Origin: Helicoverpa zea
Taxonomy: Eukaryota > Arthropoda > Insecta > Lepidoptera > Noctuidae
NCBI RefSeq assembly: GCF_022581195.2
Contig: NC_061468.1
Coordinates: 10,682,001-10,746,000 of the forward strand
Direction: 5' to 3'
DNA length: 64,000 nt
The position numbers and the translations under genes are program-made. Positions within the stretch are counted from its first letter, which is position 1; each line of letters starts with the position of its first letter. Of the stretch, positions 23,001 to 35,000 are shown piece after piece. The notes beneath the pieces are model-generated. The model saw only the letters and a program-made list of their open reading frames with translations, was not told the DNA's origin and ran no database searches.

Positions 23001-26000
23001 AACTCGGAAAATATGGGCACAGACACCTTGTGTGATATGTTCTGACTAATATGGACAATAATATAATGCACTTAAACATCGCTCCCATACAGAATGAAGT
23101 GGTTCAAGTTCTTAGGCTGTCCTATGCTATCAAGTGTCATATCTTCGTTCTCCGGTGGTTTACAAGGTTGTGCCCATAACAAAAAATGAAGCTTAGGGTA
23201 TAAGCTATCATTTGATATGCAATTGATTTTCATTGGTTATGTCGGTTAGACTTACCAGAACGGCGAAATACGTACACCATAAGTTGTAAATACTACCTGC
23301 TAAATAATCTTTTTTTTTTTCAATAAACTTGGAAAATATGGGCACAGACACCTTCTGTGACTCGTTCTGACAATGATTGACAATAATAATGCACTTAAAC
23401 ATCCCTCCCATACGCACTGAAGTGGTTCAAAGCCATGGGCTGTCCTATGCTATCAAGTGTCATATCTTCGTTCTCCGGTGGTTTACAAGGTTGTGCCCAT
23501 AACAAAAAATGAAGCTTAGGGTCTAAGCTATCATTTGATATGCAAATGGTTTTTATTGGATATACCGGCCAATTTTACCCATCATCCTTTGTTGCTGTAT
23601 AACCAAAATAAATTTGAGGTGCAAAAATATTATTTTTTTTTTTCAAATAGAAAATTTTTATTTGCTTTGCGCGCTTGAATGTCAATTGTTTCATGAAAAA
23701 AATATAAAATAAATTTGTTGCTCGTCACAGAACTGTTCCTTGTCACTTAGAGAACCAGCAACTAAATAGACACCCGACGATCGGGTGTCTTGAACTTCGG
23801 TGACTAACAAACCGGCCATGCTAGCTTGAATGTCGATTTTTCCGGTGAAAAACGTTGAAATGAATTTGTTGCTCGTCACAGAGGTGATTAATGTCTCTCA
23901 GAGAACCAGCAACTAAATAGACACCCGACGATCGGGTGTCTTGAACTTCGGTGACTAACAAACCGGCCATGCTGGCTTGAATGTCGATTTTTCCGGTGAA
24001 AAACGTTGAAATGAATTTGTTGCTCGTCACAGAGGTGATTAATGTCTCTCAGAGAACCAGCAACTAAATAGACACCCGACGATCGGGTGTCTTGAACTTC
24101 GGTGACTAACAAACCGGCCATGCTGGCTTGAATGTCGATTTTTCCGGTGAAAAACGTGGAAATAAATTTGTTGCTCTTCGCAGAACTGTTAGGCATCGAT
24201 CGGAGAACCAGCAACTAAATAGACACCCGTTGATCGGGTGTCTTGAACTTCGGTGACTAACAAACCGGCCATGCTGGCTTGAATGTCGATTTTTCCGGTG
24301 AAAAACGTTGAAATGAATTTGTTGCTCGTCACAGAGGTGATTAATGTCACTTAGAGAACCAGCAACTAAATAAATAGGAGAGCTCAAAATAACACACAAG
24401 TCAAATTGTTGAGTCTCCGGATACTCAATTTTAAGATTTTTCAAATACCTTGTAATAAGTATAAAACTTTTTAAAAAAGTATTTAATTAGAAATAAAAAA
24501 ATATGAAGTACCTGTTTAACGACTATTATTAAGATTTTGTTATTTATTTATTCTATTAGTAAATTGCGTCCACTCCTTTTTATTAAATTGTGATGACAGT
24601 AGAAACACTTATTCATTGAGAAAGATTAAAATAAAATACTGAAGAAATTGGCAATTGTTTTTTAATTTATATAAACCAGTCTAATCCATAGCTAGGAATT
24701 GAGAGTTATCATACTGACTAAGATTTTGAACATAGGCAACTAATGTATGTAATAATTTTTCCCTAGCAGAAACAAACATTCAAGGAAACATAGCCTGTTT
24801 GATAATCATCAGCTTAAAGGAGACTTGGTGATTGGATGTTTATTTAGTTGCTGGTTCTCCGATCGATGCCTAACAGTTCTACGGAGAGCAACAAATTTAT
24901 TTCCACGTTTTTCACCGGAAAAATCGACATTCAAGCCAGCATGGCCGGTTTGTTAGTCACCGAAGTTCAAGACACCCGATCGTCGGGTGTCTATTTAGTT
25001 GCTGGTTCTCTGAGAGACATTAATCACCTCTGTGACGAGCAACAAATTCATTTCCACGTTTTTCACCGGAAAAATCGACATTCAAGCCAGCATGGCCGGT
25101 TTGTTAGTCACCGAAGTTCAAGACACCCGATCATCGGGTGTCTATTTAGTTGCTGGTTCTCTGAGAGACATTAATCACCTCTGTGACGAGCAACAAATTC
25201 ATTTCCACGTTTTTCACCGGAAAAATCGACATTCAAGCCAGCATGGCCGGTTTGTTAGTCACCGAAGTTCAAGACACCCGATCGTCGGGTGTCTATTTAG
25301 TTGCTAGTTCTCTGAGAGACATTAATCACCTCTGTGACGAGCAACAAATTCATTTCCACGTTTTTCACCGGAAAAATCGACATTCAAGCCAGCATGGCCG
25401 GTTTGTTAGTCACCGAAGTTCAAGACACCCGATCGTCGGGTGTCTATTTAGTTGCTGGTTCTCTGAGAGACATTGATCACCTCTGTGACGAGCAACAAAT
25501 TCATTTCCACGTTTTTCACCGGAAAAATCGACATTCAAGCCAGCATGGCCGGTTTGTTAGTCACCGAAGTTCAAGACACCCGATCATCGGGTGTCTATTT
25601 AGTTGCTGGTTCTCTGAGAGACATTAATCACCTCTGTGACGAGCAACAAATTCATTTCCACGTTTTTCACCGGAAAAATCGACATTCAAGCCAGCATGGC
25701 CGGTTTGTTAGTCACCGAAGTTCAAGACACCCGATCGTCGGGTGTCTATTTAGTTGCTGGTTCTCTAAGTGACAAGGAACAGTTCTGTGACGAGCAACAA
25801 ATTTATTTCATATTTTTTTCATGAAACAATTGACATTCAAGCGCGCAAAGCAAATAAAAATTTTCTATTTGAAAAAAAAAAATATTTTTGCACCTCAAAT
25901 TTATTTTGGTATACAGCAACAAATTTGTAGTGATTTTGTTTATTTTACCTTTACTTTTATCTTATAATCCATGCCAGCTTATGGTGAAGCTAGCATTGTT

Positions 26001-29000
26001 GACGATTTCTCGAAATCGGCAAAAGCAAAAAAATCGATTATTTGGCAACTAATTAGCAACAAATTTTGAGCTTTTTTTTTTAATTTTTGCCCACTTTGTA
26101 CTGCCAGCTTTTTAGAGCTGTAATATGATACGGTCTGTCAACGTTTGGTGAATCATTTAAAATGCCTTCAATTAACATTGGAAGATAGAACCTCCTTTTT
26201 TAACAGCTTTAAAGCTGAAAATACATTAGTAAGAATCGAGCTAAGCTAACAACTGTGTTTAAACTAAGGGAGATTGAGCCTCCCCCCTCTAAAACCAAAC
26301 AGACAAGGCGGCGACACCTTTTCCAATTTTGCTAAGTATCTAGCAAATATGCTCGCAGACTTTCCTGAGTTTACCTTACGACTTTACTTTACGTTTTTTA
26401 TTGATAGTAGTTAGCCCCCTCACCCTCTTTGCAAATGCGCAGTTCCCTGGCCAAAACCTACAAACTATTTTTAGCACAATGATGACCTTATTTGTATCTC
26501 CTAGGATGAGGCGATCGATACCATCCCCTCGTTTTGGCGCCAAGAGTCTGGTGGACCCGGAATTATGGGGATGTTTTTGGCATTGTGCCAAACAGGTTAT
26601 GGGAACAACTGTCTGAGAGTAGCATTTCGAGGGTCGTTGCTTGCTACTTTTAAGAAACGAGGGCGAATAGTCCTTATAGGGGGTTACGGGCCCGGGAATA
26701 CTACGTTTGACAATAATCAGCAAAGTTTTTGATTAATGAAGCGAGAAATATATTATGTCGACCCCAAATAAATAGGTAACAGGGCAGAGAGAAGAAGTAG
26801 ATTAGTATCAAATGGGACTTGATATGGTTTTCTTTTTTGGTCAGCCAATGCCGGATCCTCGTACATTACTTAGTCCTGCATTCGTCCAATTTGGAAGGAT
26901 GAGACATCGATCTTTGTAATTACTCATGAGACACTTAATAACACGGACTGTAGGTCTTCATTTAAAAATAAGTCGTTAACAATGAGCTTGTTTAACATTG
27001 TCGAGAATAATTGTGTCTTTTGGTATATTACACACGTAATGAGTTTTTAAGTACCAATTTTTATCGTGAGGAAGTCGATACTTTTAAAGTACCTAGTCTG
27101 TGGTTTTCCCACAGCTATTACCAGCTTAACTTTCCTTACTGACAATAATTTATTAAGTTCGTAACTATGAAAACAACCAAAGTCAAGGGAAACTTACAAG
27201 GAAAAAAGATATAGTAATAATAATACGTCCTAGCCCGATTTCGGCAACGGCGGCTGTTCTCATATAAGGAGATTAGCCAGCTGCGCAGGTCATGTGAGTT
27301 TATATTATAAAACCCACAAAGCGATTTCGGTCTGATCCGGGAATCGAACCCGAGATTATACACCACCTATAAAATATAAGAAATTTCTCCGTAGGGCAAA
27401 ATCTTACTTGAGTACCTTATTTTTAATAATCTAATGTAATTTAAAAAAAAATAAGGTAATTGTGCAAACAAAACTTTCTAGATGTCCTAAAATAATTGTT
27501 TCTTCACAGGACATTATCCCATTATCAGAACTGATGCCTGGGCCATATTATGTCCTATACACGCCGGACACGCCGCTCACCAACTCGCTGATGGACGATG
27601 TGGGCCCTAAGCTCAACTTGCAGAGGCTGGGCAGCTTCCCAGGTAAGGATTTTCAAGAATATATTGCGCAAAAGTAACATTAATAAAATCTGTTCTATCA
27701 AAAATAATAAAACAATCCGATTTCAATAATGGGTACACCTTAAAACCTTCATCTAAGTCTGACAAATACTATGCCGAGAACAGGATCAATAGCGGTTCAG
27801 CTAAACATGAGATAATTACGCACAAACATACATATCTCCTTTTTTTAGTCGGTTAAAAAAATATTATCCGAAAACTTTTTCATGCATTCCCTACTGTGTT
27901 ATTTGACGACAATAGTAGCTAATTACTTGTTCCCAATCAGCACTGTGCCAATTTAATTCTTACGTAATCAACTTCCTAGCTAATTAGAGAACACGCTGTC
28001 ATTTTGTTAAACAAAAAGTCATTGACAATAACCACAGCCTTTTTGAAACAAACATAAGTTGCCAGCATTATTTGGTTATAGAGCAGTTTACCATCAGGCT
28101 GATTTAATCACTAATTATCTATTTGCAACTTCTTAATGATGATGATGTGATCTGAATTGGTTCACAACACACTTTCTTTATCCTTTATCTAGGATATACA
28201 AACAGGTGTATCCGAAAGTGTTTACTTTTCCACGCTGAAGCAATTGAGTTACAATTTGACACAGAGATTTATGTTAGAGTTGTATGGAAACAGTCTTCTT
28301 TTAATCCGAATGTCATTTGACACAAAGATTTGTGTTCGAAGTAGCTCCTACTTACTACCTTGGGCAAGAGCTAGTAACAACATAATATGTCTAGCATTTC
28401 AAGAGACCTCCACTAACTCAAAATAAAAACAAGAATTAATTTTACTGTCTGCAGATCGCACCAAAAAAGGCTACTTCGCATACAAAAATGAATCTGAACT
28501 GGAACCATTCATACGTAACATGGGTATCTCCGATGCCATTATTATATTCCAGGTAAGTTATTATAAACCTCTTCATTTACTGCAAAACAATCCATGGTAA
28601 AGTTATTGTGAAAATAGCTTATTTATACACAAATGCCCAGCACCATTTATTTCTGCAATCAAAAATAAACAAGTGAAAAACGCCATTCATCCGTCTATCC
28701 CCCTAGCTATTTATGTCTTATTTTTTGTAGATTTTATAGCCGCTGGGTTTTATGTCCCAGCAAAATCCGAAACCGAAATGGCTGGTACGGACAGTGGTAC
28801 TAAAAACGGTGTAGGAAATGAAACAATAATGGCGGGTTGCACCATTTAACTATAACAATAACAGGACCATTTTCAGTTGTCAAATCGCCAATTTGACCAA
28901 TGGGCAGCAAGTAGAAGTATGGTAGTAGGCCATGAGAGTGAAGGAATAGTGAGTGCACTTGGTCTGCGCAAATGCTCGTGCATTATAATACGTCCTGCGC

Positions 29001-32000
29001 AGCTGGCTGATCTCCTTACATGAGAACAGCCGCCGTGGCTGAAATCGGCCATGGACACCATTATAGTTAAATGGTGCAGCTAGCCCTAAAAGTACAATTT
29101 TCACTAATTCATTTTGTTTTTAACAGAAAATGTCCGGAGAAACATGGCCGGAACGATTGAATTACACCATAAGATTGAAACACGAATTTTTAACGGGGAC
29201 CTACAGTTCGCTGGACGATTCTCCCGGACCACACAGGAATTTTGGTAAGATATCATCATATTCCACCTTAGACTTATCAAACTATAGACAACTAGCGTCC
29301 ATCCACTTTATATTTGGCGTAGTTAGAGTTATGGAAACTATGAGCAGAAACCTAAAACAAGAAGTTATCATAATAAATGCTGTCAGATATTAATTATAAA
29401 ATTACTTTTTAATAATACCGTATAATATGTTGATATTTTAAAGTGCCTTACGGTCTAAATGTCTAGAGATCTATTTGACTTTTTGATGAATCTAGCTAGT
29501 CCATTGCAGGATAGTTCGAATAAACCTCCTTCAACTAACTCTGCGCCTTGGTGTAAATATTTTATTGGCAGGTATTCCTACTATACATATATGTTATTGG
29601 ATGTAATGTCCTCTACAGGTTTCAAATATGGAATGTTCATGCGCATACAATGGGCGATCGACACGAGCTACATCAAGCTGTTGACTGGCTCCGAAATTAC
29701 ACAGGTAATTAATATTTTTTTCTTTTTACTTTTTATAATCTATCTGAAAGAGGTCGTGAATAGGAAGGGAGAAGGCGTTAGTATGACGTCTGATAGACAG
29801 AAATGGAAGCGGAAATCATATTGCGCCTATCCTCGAATAAGTTGGGAACAGGATAGGAAGAAAAATAACAATAATCTGTAATGTTCACATTCTTATATGA
29901 TACTGGTTTCCACACGCGTCTCGACGTCTCGAGGGAATTATTGCCAGCCCTGTGACAGGATAGAAAGTAGCCTATGTATTATGTTTTTCTGATGCATAAG
30001 CTACATGCTGTAAAGTTTCATCAAATCTATACCATCAGGTGAAATAGTGGTTAAACGGGTGTCTATCATAATAAAAAATATTATGCACTCGAATTTTTGT
30101 CTGATAGGGCAAGAAAATTCCAAACCTTGTCTTTACATTACTACTTTGTATGATACTTAATTATAGTAAAGTATTGCTATTAATATTCTTCCATGCACCT
30201 ACACACTTTATTATTAAAATAGTTAAAGGGCAAAACCATATGTACATTAAAAGAAATTAGAATTCGATTTTCACAATTGTTTATTAATTCGTTGCTATTG
30301 GCAACACAGCACTTAAGTACTAAGTCAATATAAAGTTTTTTTATAACTTTGTGGTTCTATTAGATACTTAGTAGGCTTGGGATCATTAAAACATTGTCAT
30401 CTACATATATGAAAAATAAATATACAGTTCAATATGTATATTATGTGAATTATGTTTTTATTTGCCATTGTCCATTAATTTTTGACTTTGATGCTATATA
30501 CGTCCTTGGCTATACCCTTACTTGGACATAAAAATGATTCCATTCACCAGTTTTATAGCCCTGAATGTCATAACGTTGAGCAATTTTCTTGGGGTCGGCT
30601 TCCAGTCTAACCGACTGCCTATAGGACTTCTCAGCCCGATGATAGCCCTTGGCAAGACTGGTTGTCAGACATTCTAAGAATAAGAATAAGAAATTTATTT
30701 CCAAAAAGGTACATTTTCTGTTATCATTAGCCCCAAACTAGGCAGAGCCTGTATCTTGGGCGCTAATTTAGAGAGGGTTTACCAATACAATTTACTAGTA
30801 ATACAAAGAGTTGTACTTAGGACTAATTAAAATTAAAATAAAATAATAAAGAAAAAATGTTATAAAAATTGAAATTAAAACTTAACATTAACTCTTATCA
30901 TAAAATAATAAATGAGTATAAAAAAATGGTGTGGGTGGTAAATTCTGCTTTCTGATTTCCTCTAATATGGCTGCTAAAGATGTCCATATGACACCGGGAG
31001 TCAGAATTTAGCGTGCTATTACATAACGAGTTCTTACATAGACTCGTTATAACATGTACGGTCATCTATCCACAAATCGAGCGGCTGTCACTTAGCCACG
31101 AGTTCCTCTATAAGCCCCGGATATACATATTATAAACATTATTATAATGAAAGTAAAGGTTTTTGATCTGCAGCAAGAAATATCAAACAATCATAAAATA
31201 TTACGTTCAACTGTTTATCAGGACTACCGAGAATTAATTGCGATAGTATTCATAATTATACCATAATGAGCATGACGAATAATGTATAGGCATATACGTA
31301 TGTAGGTACATAAAAATAGTTTCATTGAAACGCGCAAAAATCATCTTTAACATCTGAGAAACTAGGTTGAATTTCGTATGATTAATATCGGACACGTATT
31401 TGATTGACAAAGGAAGTAATTATTAACGGTTACTAAGTCTCAAAGGTATGTTGTAGAGCATATATGTAGCCCATGACTACATACTTTAAAATTATTCCTA
31501 GAAAAATGATAAGGCGTATATGGCTTATCGGCTAACTTCGAAATTACGAAGTTATTTCGCGCAAACTGTACGAGGCTTTGCGCTCATAGTCACACAAGAT
31601 GAAACGTTAATTGAGTCATCATCCTCCGAGCCTTTTTCCCAACGATGTTGGGGTCGGCTTCCAGTCTAACCGGATTTGGAAGCGACTGCCCATCTGACCT
31701 CCTCAACCCAGTTACCCGGGCAACCCAATACCCCTTGGTTAGACTGGTGTCAGACTTACTGGCTTCTGACTACCCGTAACGATTGTCAAGGATCGTGTGT
31801 ACAGTTTAACGTGCCATCCGAAACACAGTCATTATTGGTGTCTCAGATATAATTAGAAAGTACATACTTACAAACTTAGAAAAGTTGCATTGGTACTTGC
31901 CTGACCTGGGATCGAACCCGCGCCCTCTTACTTGAGAGGTTGGTTCTTTACCCACTAGGAGGCCACCACGATCGATGAAACGTTAATTCAGTAAAACCTG

Positions 32001-35000
32001 AAAATAGTTGATAATAAGAATGACCATATAGATTTATTTATTTCAAAAAAATATAATAAAAATAATTATGCCGTTAATGGTCATCAAGTGCGCGAATGAA
32101 TTCGCCAAAAAGCGTCACGTCCCTGCATCGCCGTCGTCACACATGCAAGAGATTATCAGAATTGCCTATAGAACTCCAACAGTTCAAATCTTAAAAAATA
32201 AAAAGTTATGTGTAATGTATGTTATGTATTGCAATATTTATGTATTCAAAAGGAGGTGAGTTTTCTGCAATCAGAGCGGTGTATGTACATATTTTTTTCT
32301 GTTGGACAAGTAAAATGGATATGAATGGGCGGGAAAGTCCGGACCCCCTGGACCCTTTATATTTTTTGACAAAACCCAGTATAATATGTAGTCGTAGGGC
32401 GGCATAATCAGTTTTGCACGCGGGCGAACAAACAACTAGCAGCGGGCCTGATGAGAAGTGACCCATGCCATGTGCCCCATAGTGAACCTTCACAGTGCAT
32501 TTCAGTCTACACAAGCCCATTGAACAATGCCCTTTCAATGTTCAATGATTTAAAAAACAATATCCTATTGTGTTCAGTTGTTTTGTTAGTGAAGCCAGCG
32601 TAAAGCCGCCCAGTGGCATGACAAATATATGCTATTATCTTTTTATATGACCCGTGAATGCCGTTGGCAGAGATTATGGCTCTTCGTACCTTCCCCACTA
32701 CAAAGGCAGATGTTAACTTCCTTATAGTCAATAAACCACTACTGCGTATGTGCGAATCGTCAAATAGCTAACTTCAGGGCGCACTGTGGGACGGATTTCG
32801 GGTTTCATAGACATCCGATTAGTAACCTCGAAAGTGATGACTTTTATGCCTGAATATCTGTCGGAAGACCACATACATACTTTAAAATTGTACCATTATA
32901 GTAAAGACTCATAAACGGCTCATTGAGAAATTTTTATTCAAAAATTTGTATGAAGCTGACAGAATAAAAAGACATATCTCCGGTCTCGCACAATTGGCCC
33001 TAATTATTTTTCAGGGAGTCAATCTTTGAATTATTTGAATTTTTTTGGTATATTGCATTATAAGGCCAGGGGTGCGAAACATTTTTTTTATTATTAAACT
33101 TTTTTTTTTATTAAGGTTTTAGGTTAGTCCAGCTTGGCGTCTATAGCTAGCGCAATAAAAATAATTGATGTAGTGAAGCAAGGCCATGGTACGACCAATG
33201 ACGGTAACACAGCGAGAAAATTCTTTGAAGATCCAGTGAAAACTGCCGATATAACAGGACTCGATGCGGAACTGATTCACAGGTTTGCTGATATTTTAAG
33301 CAAGCGATAACTTTGATATTCAAAGATTACGCATACAAAACTGCTGAAAGGTACGTGTCCTTGTATAATTGGTACTACATGACTGCAACCGTGCCCAAAC
33401 TGCTACTTCATGGAGCTGAAATCATTACTTGAAATGCGATCGTACCAATTGGAAACCTCTCTGAAGAGGCTTCGGAAGCCCGCAACGAGGATTTCCGAAG
33501 ATTCAGGGAACACAACGTGTAGAGTGAGTTCCAATGAAAACATTTTAATTTTTTTTCTTTTTCCTTCGGATCCATTTATTTCATCGATAAGACCCACTTC
33601 TGATACAGCACTTACACTTTTACACTTTACATGCACTTTTGAACAGTCGTGGTGGCCTAGTGGGTAAAAGGACCAATCTCTCAAGTATGAGGGCGCGGGT
33701 TCGATCCCAGGTCAGGCAAGTACCAATGCAACTTTTCTAAGTTTGTATGTACTTTCTAAGTATATCTTAGACACCGTGGACTGTGTTTCGGATGGCACGT
33801 TAAACTGTAGATCCCGGCTGTCATTGAACATCCTTGGCAGTCGTTACGGGTAGTCAGAAGCCAGTAAGTCTGACATCAGTCTAACCAAGGGTATCAGGTT
33901 GCCCGGGTAACTGGGTTGAGGAGGTCAGATAGGCAGTCGCTTCTTGTAAAGCACTGGTACTCAGCTGAATCCGGTTAGACTGGAAGCCGACCCCAACATG
34001 ATTGGGAAAAAGGCTCGGAGAAGGATGACCCACTTTTGATGCGAAGAAAAAGAAAACTTTCTTTAGTGAAACCCTTGGTCTACTTAAGCTTCAACAACCT
34101 GAGAAGATTTAAGATTGCCATTTCATAATATTGTTTCCAAATTAATTATGACTTATCTTTGATTAGGTTATTTTTATACTTATCGTGTTTATTATTTTAA
34201 ATAATCGAATATTTCTTGATTGAGGCATAATTTACAAATGGTTATGTAAATCAAGTTAAATGATTGTCACTTAAATATATATTTATTATAATTATATTCA
34301 CATATATTCATGGTCCTATTCATATTCCTATTTTTATTGCGCTAGATATAGACGCTAAGCTGGAATAAAGTTAAACTTATGATAAATAAAAAAAAAAATG
34401 TTTCGCACCCCTGGCCTTATAATGCAATATACCAAAAAATTTCAAATAATTCAAAGATTGACTCCCTGAAAAATAATTAGGGCCAATTGTGCGAGACCGG
34501 AGATAGGTATGTCTTTTTATTCTGTCAGCTTAATACAAATTTTTGAATAAAAATTTCTCAATGAGCCGTTTATGAGTCTATACTATAATGGTACAATTTT
34601 AAAGTATGTATGTGGTCTTCCGAAAGATATTCAGGAATAAAAGTCATCACTTTCGAGGTTACTAATCGGATGTCTATGAACCCCGAAATCCATCCCACAG
34701 TGGGGCGGTAAAATTATATAACGAGAGCTGTAAATTACGTTGTCGTCCATGCAACACGAGGGGTCTTTCGCATACCCTAATAAAAAAAAAATCTGTTTGG
34801 TACTCCGCAATATTCGGTCAGACTGAAAGCCGACCTCAATATGGCTGGCTAGGAAGATGATGAGATTCGAGGGTTATAAAACCGAGTCACTTCCTGAAAT
34901 GAAGGTTGAATTTAGTTAGTAATATTTTATTGAAAAGAGCGAGTTTTCTTCAAGTGTGCTCCATAGAAGCACACTTGAAGAAAACGTGCCAGAATAACCG

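Larger units (their letters stand above)
20519..23588. mobile_element. 3.07-kb element nested in the left arm of the foldback element
   Basis: It interrupts an otherwise continuous inverted-repeat arm and is flanked by an 8-bp duplication TTGTTGCT (20511-20518 and 23589-23596). The termini are inverted: AAGGATGATGGGCAATTTT on the left, AATTTTACCCATCATCCT on the right. The 8-bp duplication fits hAT-like chemistry, but the ends are atypical and no transposase was found. It carries the TATA-duplicating element at 20810-21769 and a tandem block at 22500-23560. Confidence 0.75.
20304..26119. mobile_element. foldback-type DNA element with long compound inverted repeats
   Basis: The ends are inverted copies beginning AGCTCTATAAAGCTGGCAG on the left and its near-complement on the right. 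They are flanked by a perfect 9-bp duplication GTAATATGA (20295-20303 and 26120-26128). Left arm: 20304-20518 plus 23597-24370. Right arm: 24838-26119. The inner halves of both arms are tandem 151-bp arrays in opposite orientation around a unique loop of about 460 bp (24375-24837). A 9-bp duplication with long inverted repeats made partly of tandem units matches Drosophila FB-like or Mutator-like elements. No transposase is visible. A second element splits the left arm. Confidence 0.8.
17023..27509. other. ABCA intron 1 (10.5 kb), packed with mobile elements
   Basis: Contains a foldback element (20304-26119), a 3' LINE/SINE repeat at 18211, SINE-A fragments at 17372-17440 and 19482-19556, hairpins at 17454 and 18521, and a SINE-B fragment at 27226-27372. 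A GC-richer patch at 18800-18890 has no clear identity. At about 26400-26740 a block with 'ccctcgttttggcgccaagagtctgg' looks like an unidentified retroelement fragment. No missing exon is implied, because exon 1 (phase 0) joins exon 2 directly. Confidence 0.6.
32782..34702. mobile_element. Transib-like (RAG1-related) transposon relic with long inverted ends
   Basis: Ends read CACTGTGGGACGGATTTCGG on the left and, inverted, CACTGTGGGATGGATTTCGG on the right. They are flanked by a 5-bp GC-rich duplication GGGCG (32777-32781 and 34703-34707). A 5-bp GC-rich duplication plus an RSS-heptamer-like CACTGTG end is the Transib signature. The inverted ends extend to about 33165 and from 34330, roughly 380 bp, which is unusually long. 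Between them lies a broken transposase C-terminal fragment, plus a SINE insertion. Confidence 0.75.

Noticed and set aside
23691..25824. Long open frames in the 151-bp arrays as protein genes
   Set aside because: The frames arise from repetition of a 151-bp unit, appear in several phases and on both arms, and match no known protein pattern; they belong to the foldback element.
29459..29881. 140-codon ORF in ABCA introns 4-5
   Set aside because: It only overlaps ABCA exon 5 in its middle and runs through both splice sites; the remaining sequence has no family similarity.
32206..32731. Two overlapping minus-strand ORFs in ABCA intron 5
   Set aside because: No recognisable domain, no splice framework and intronic position; chance open frames.
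33646..33720. Possible tRNA genes (box A and box B present), also near 31900, 19482 and 59331
   Set aside because: The tRNA-like heads are followed by the conserved SINE body and target duplications; no intact cloverleaf gene was seen.
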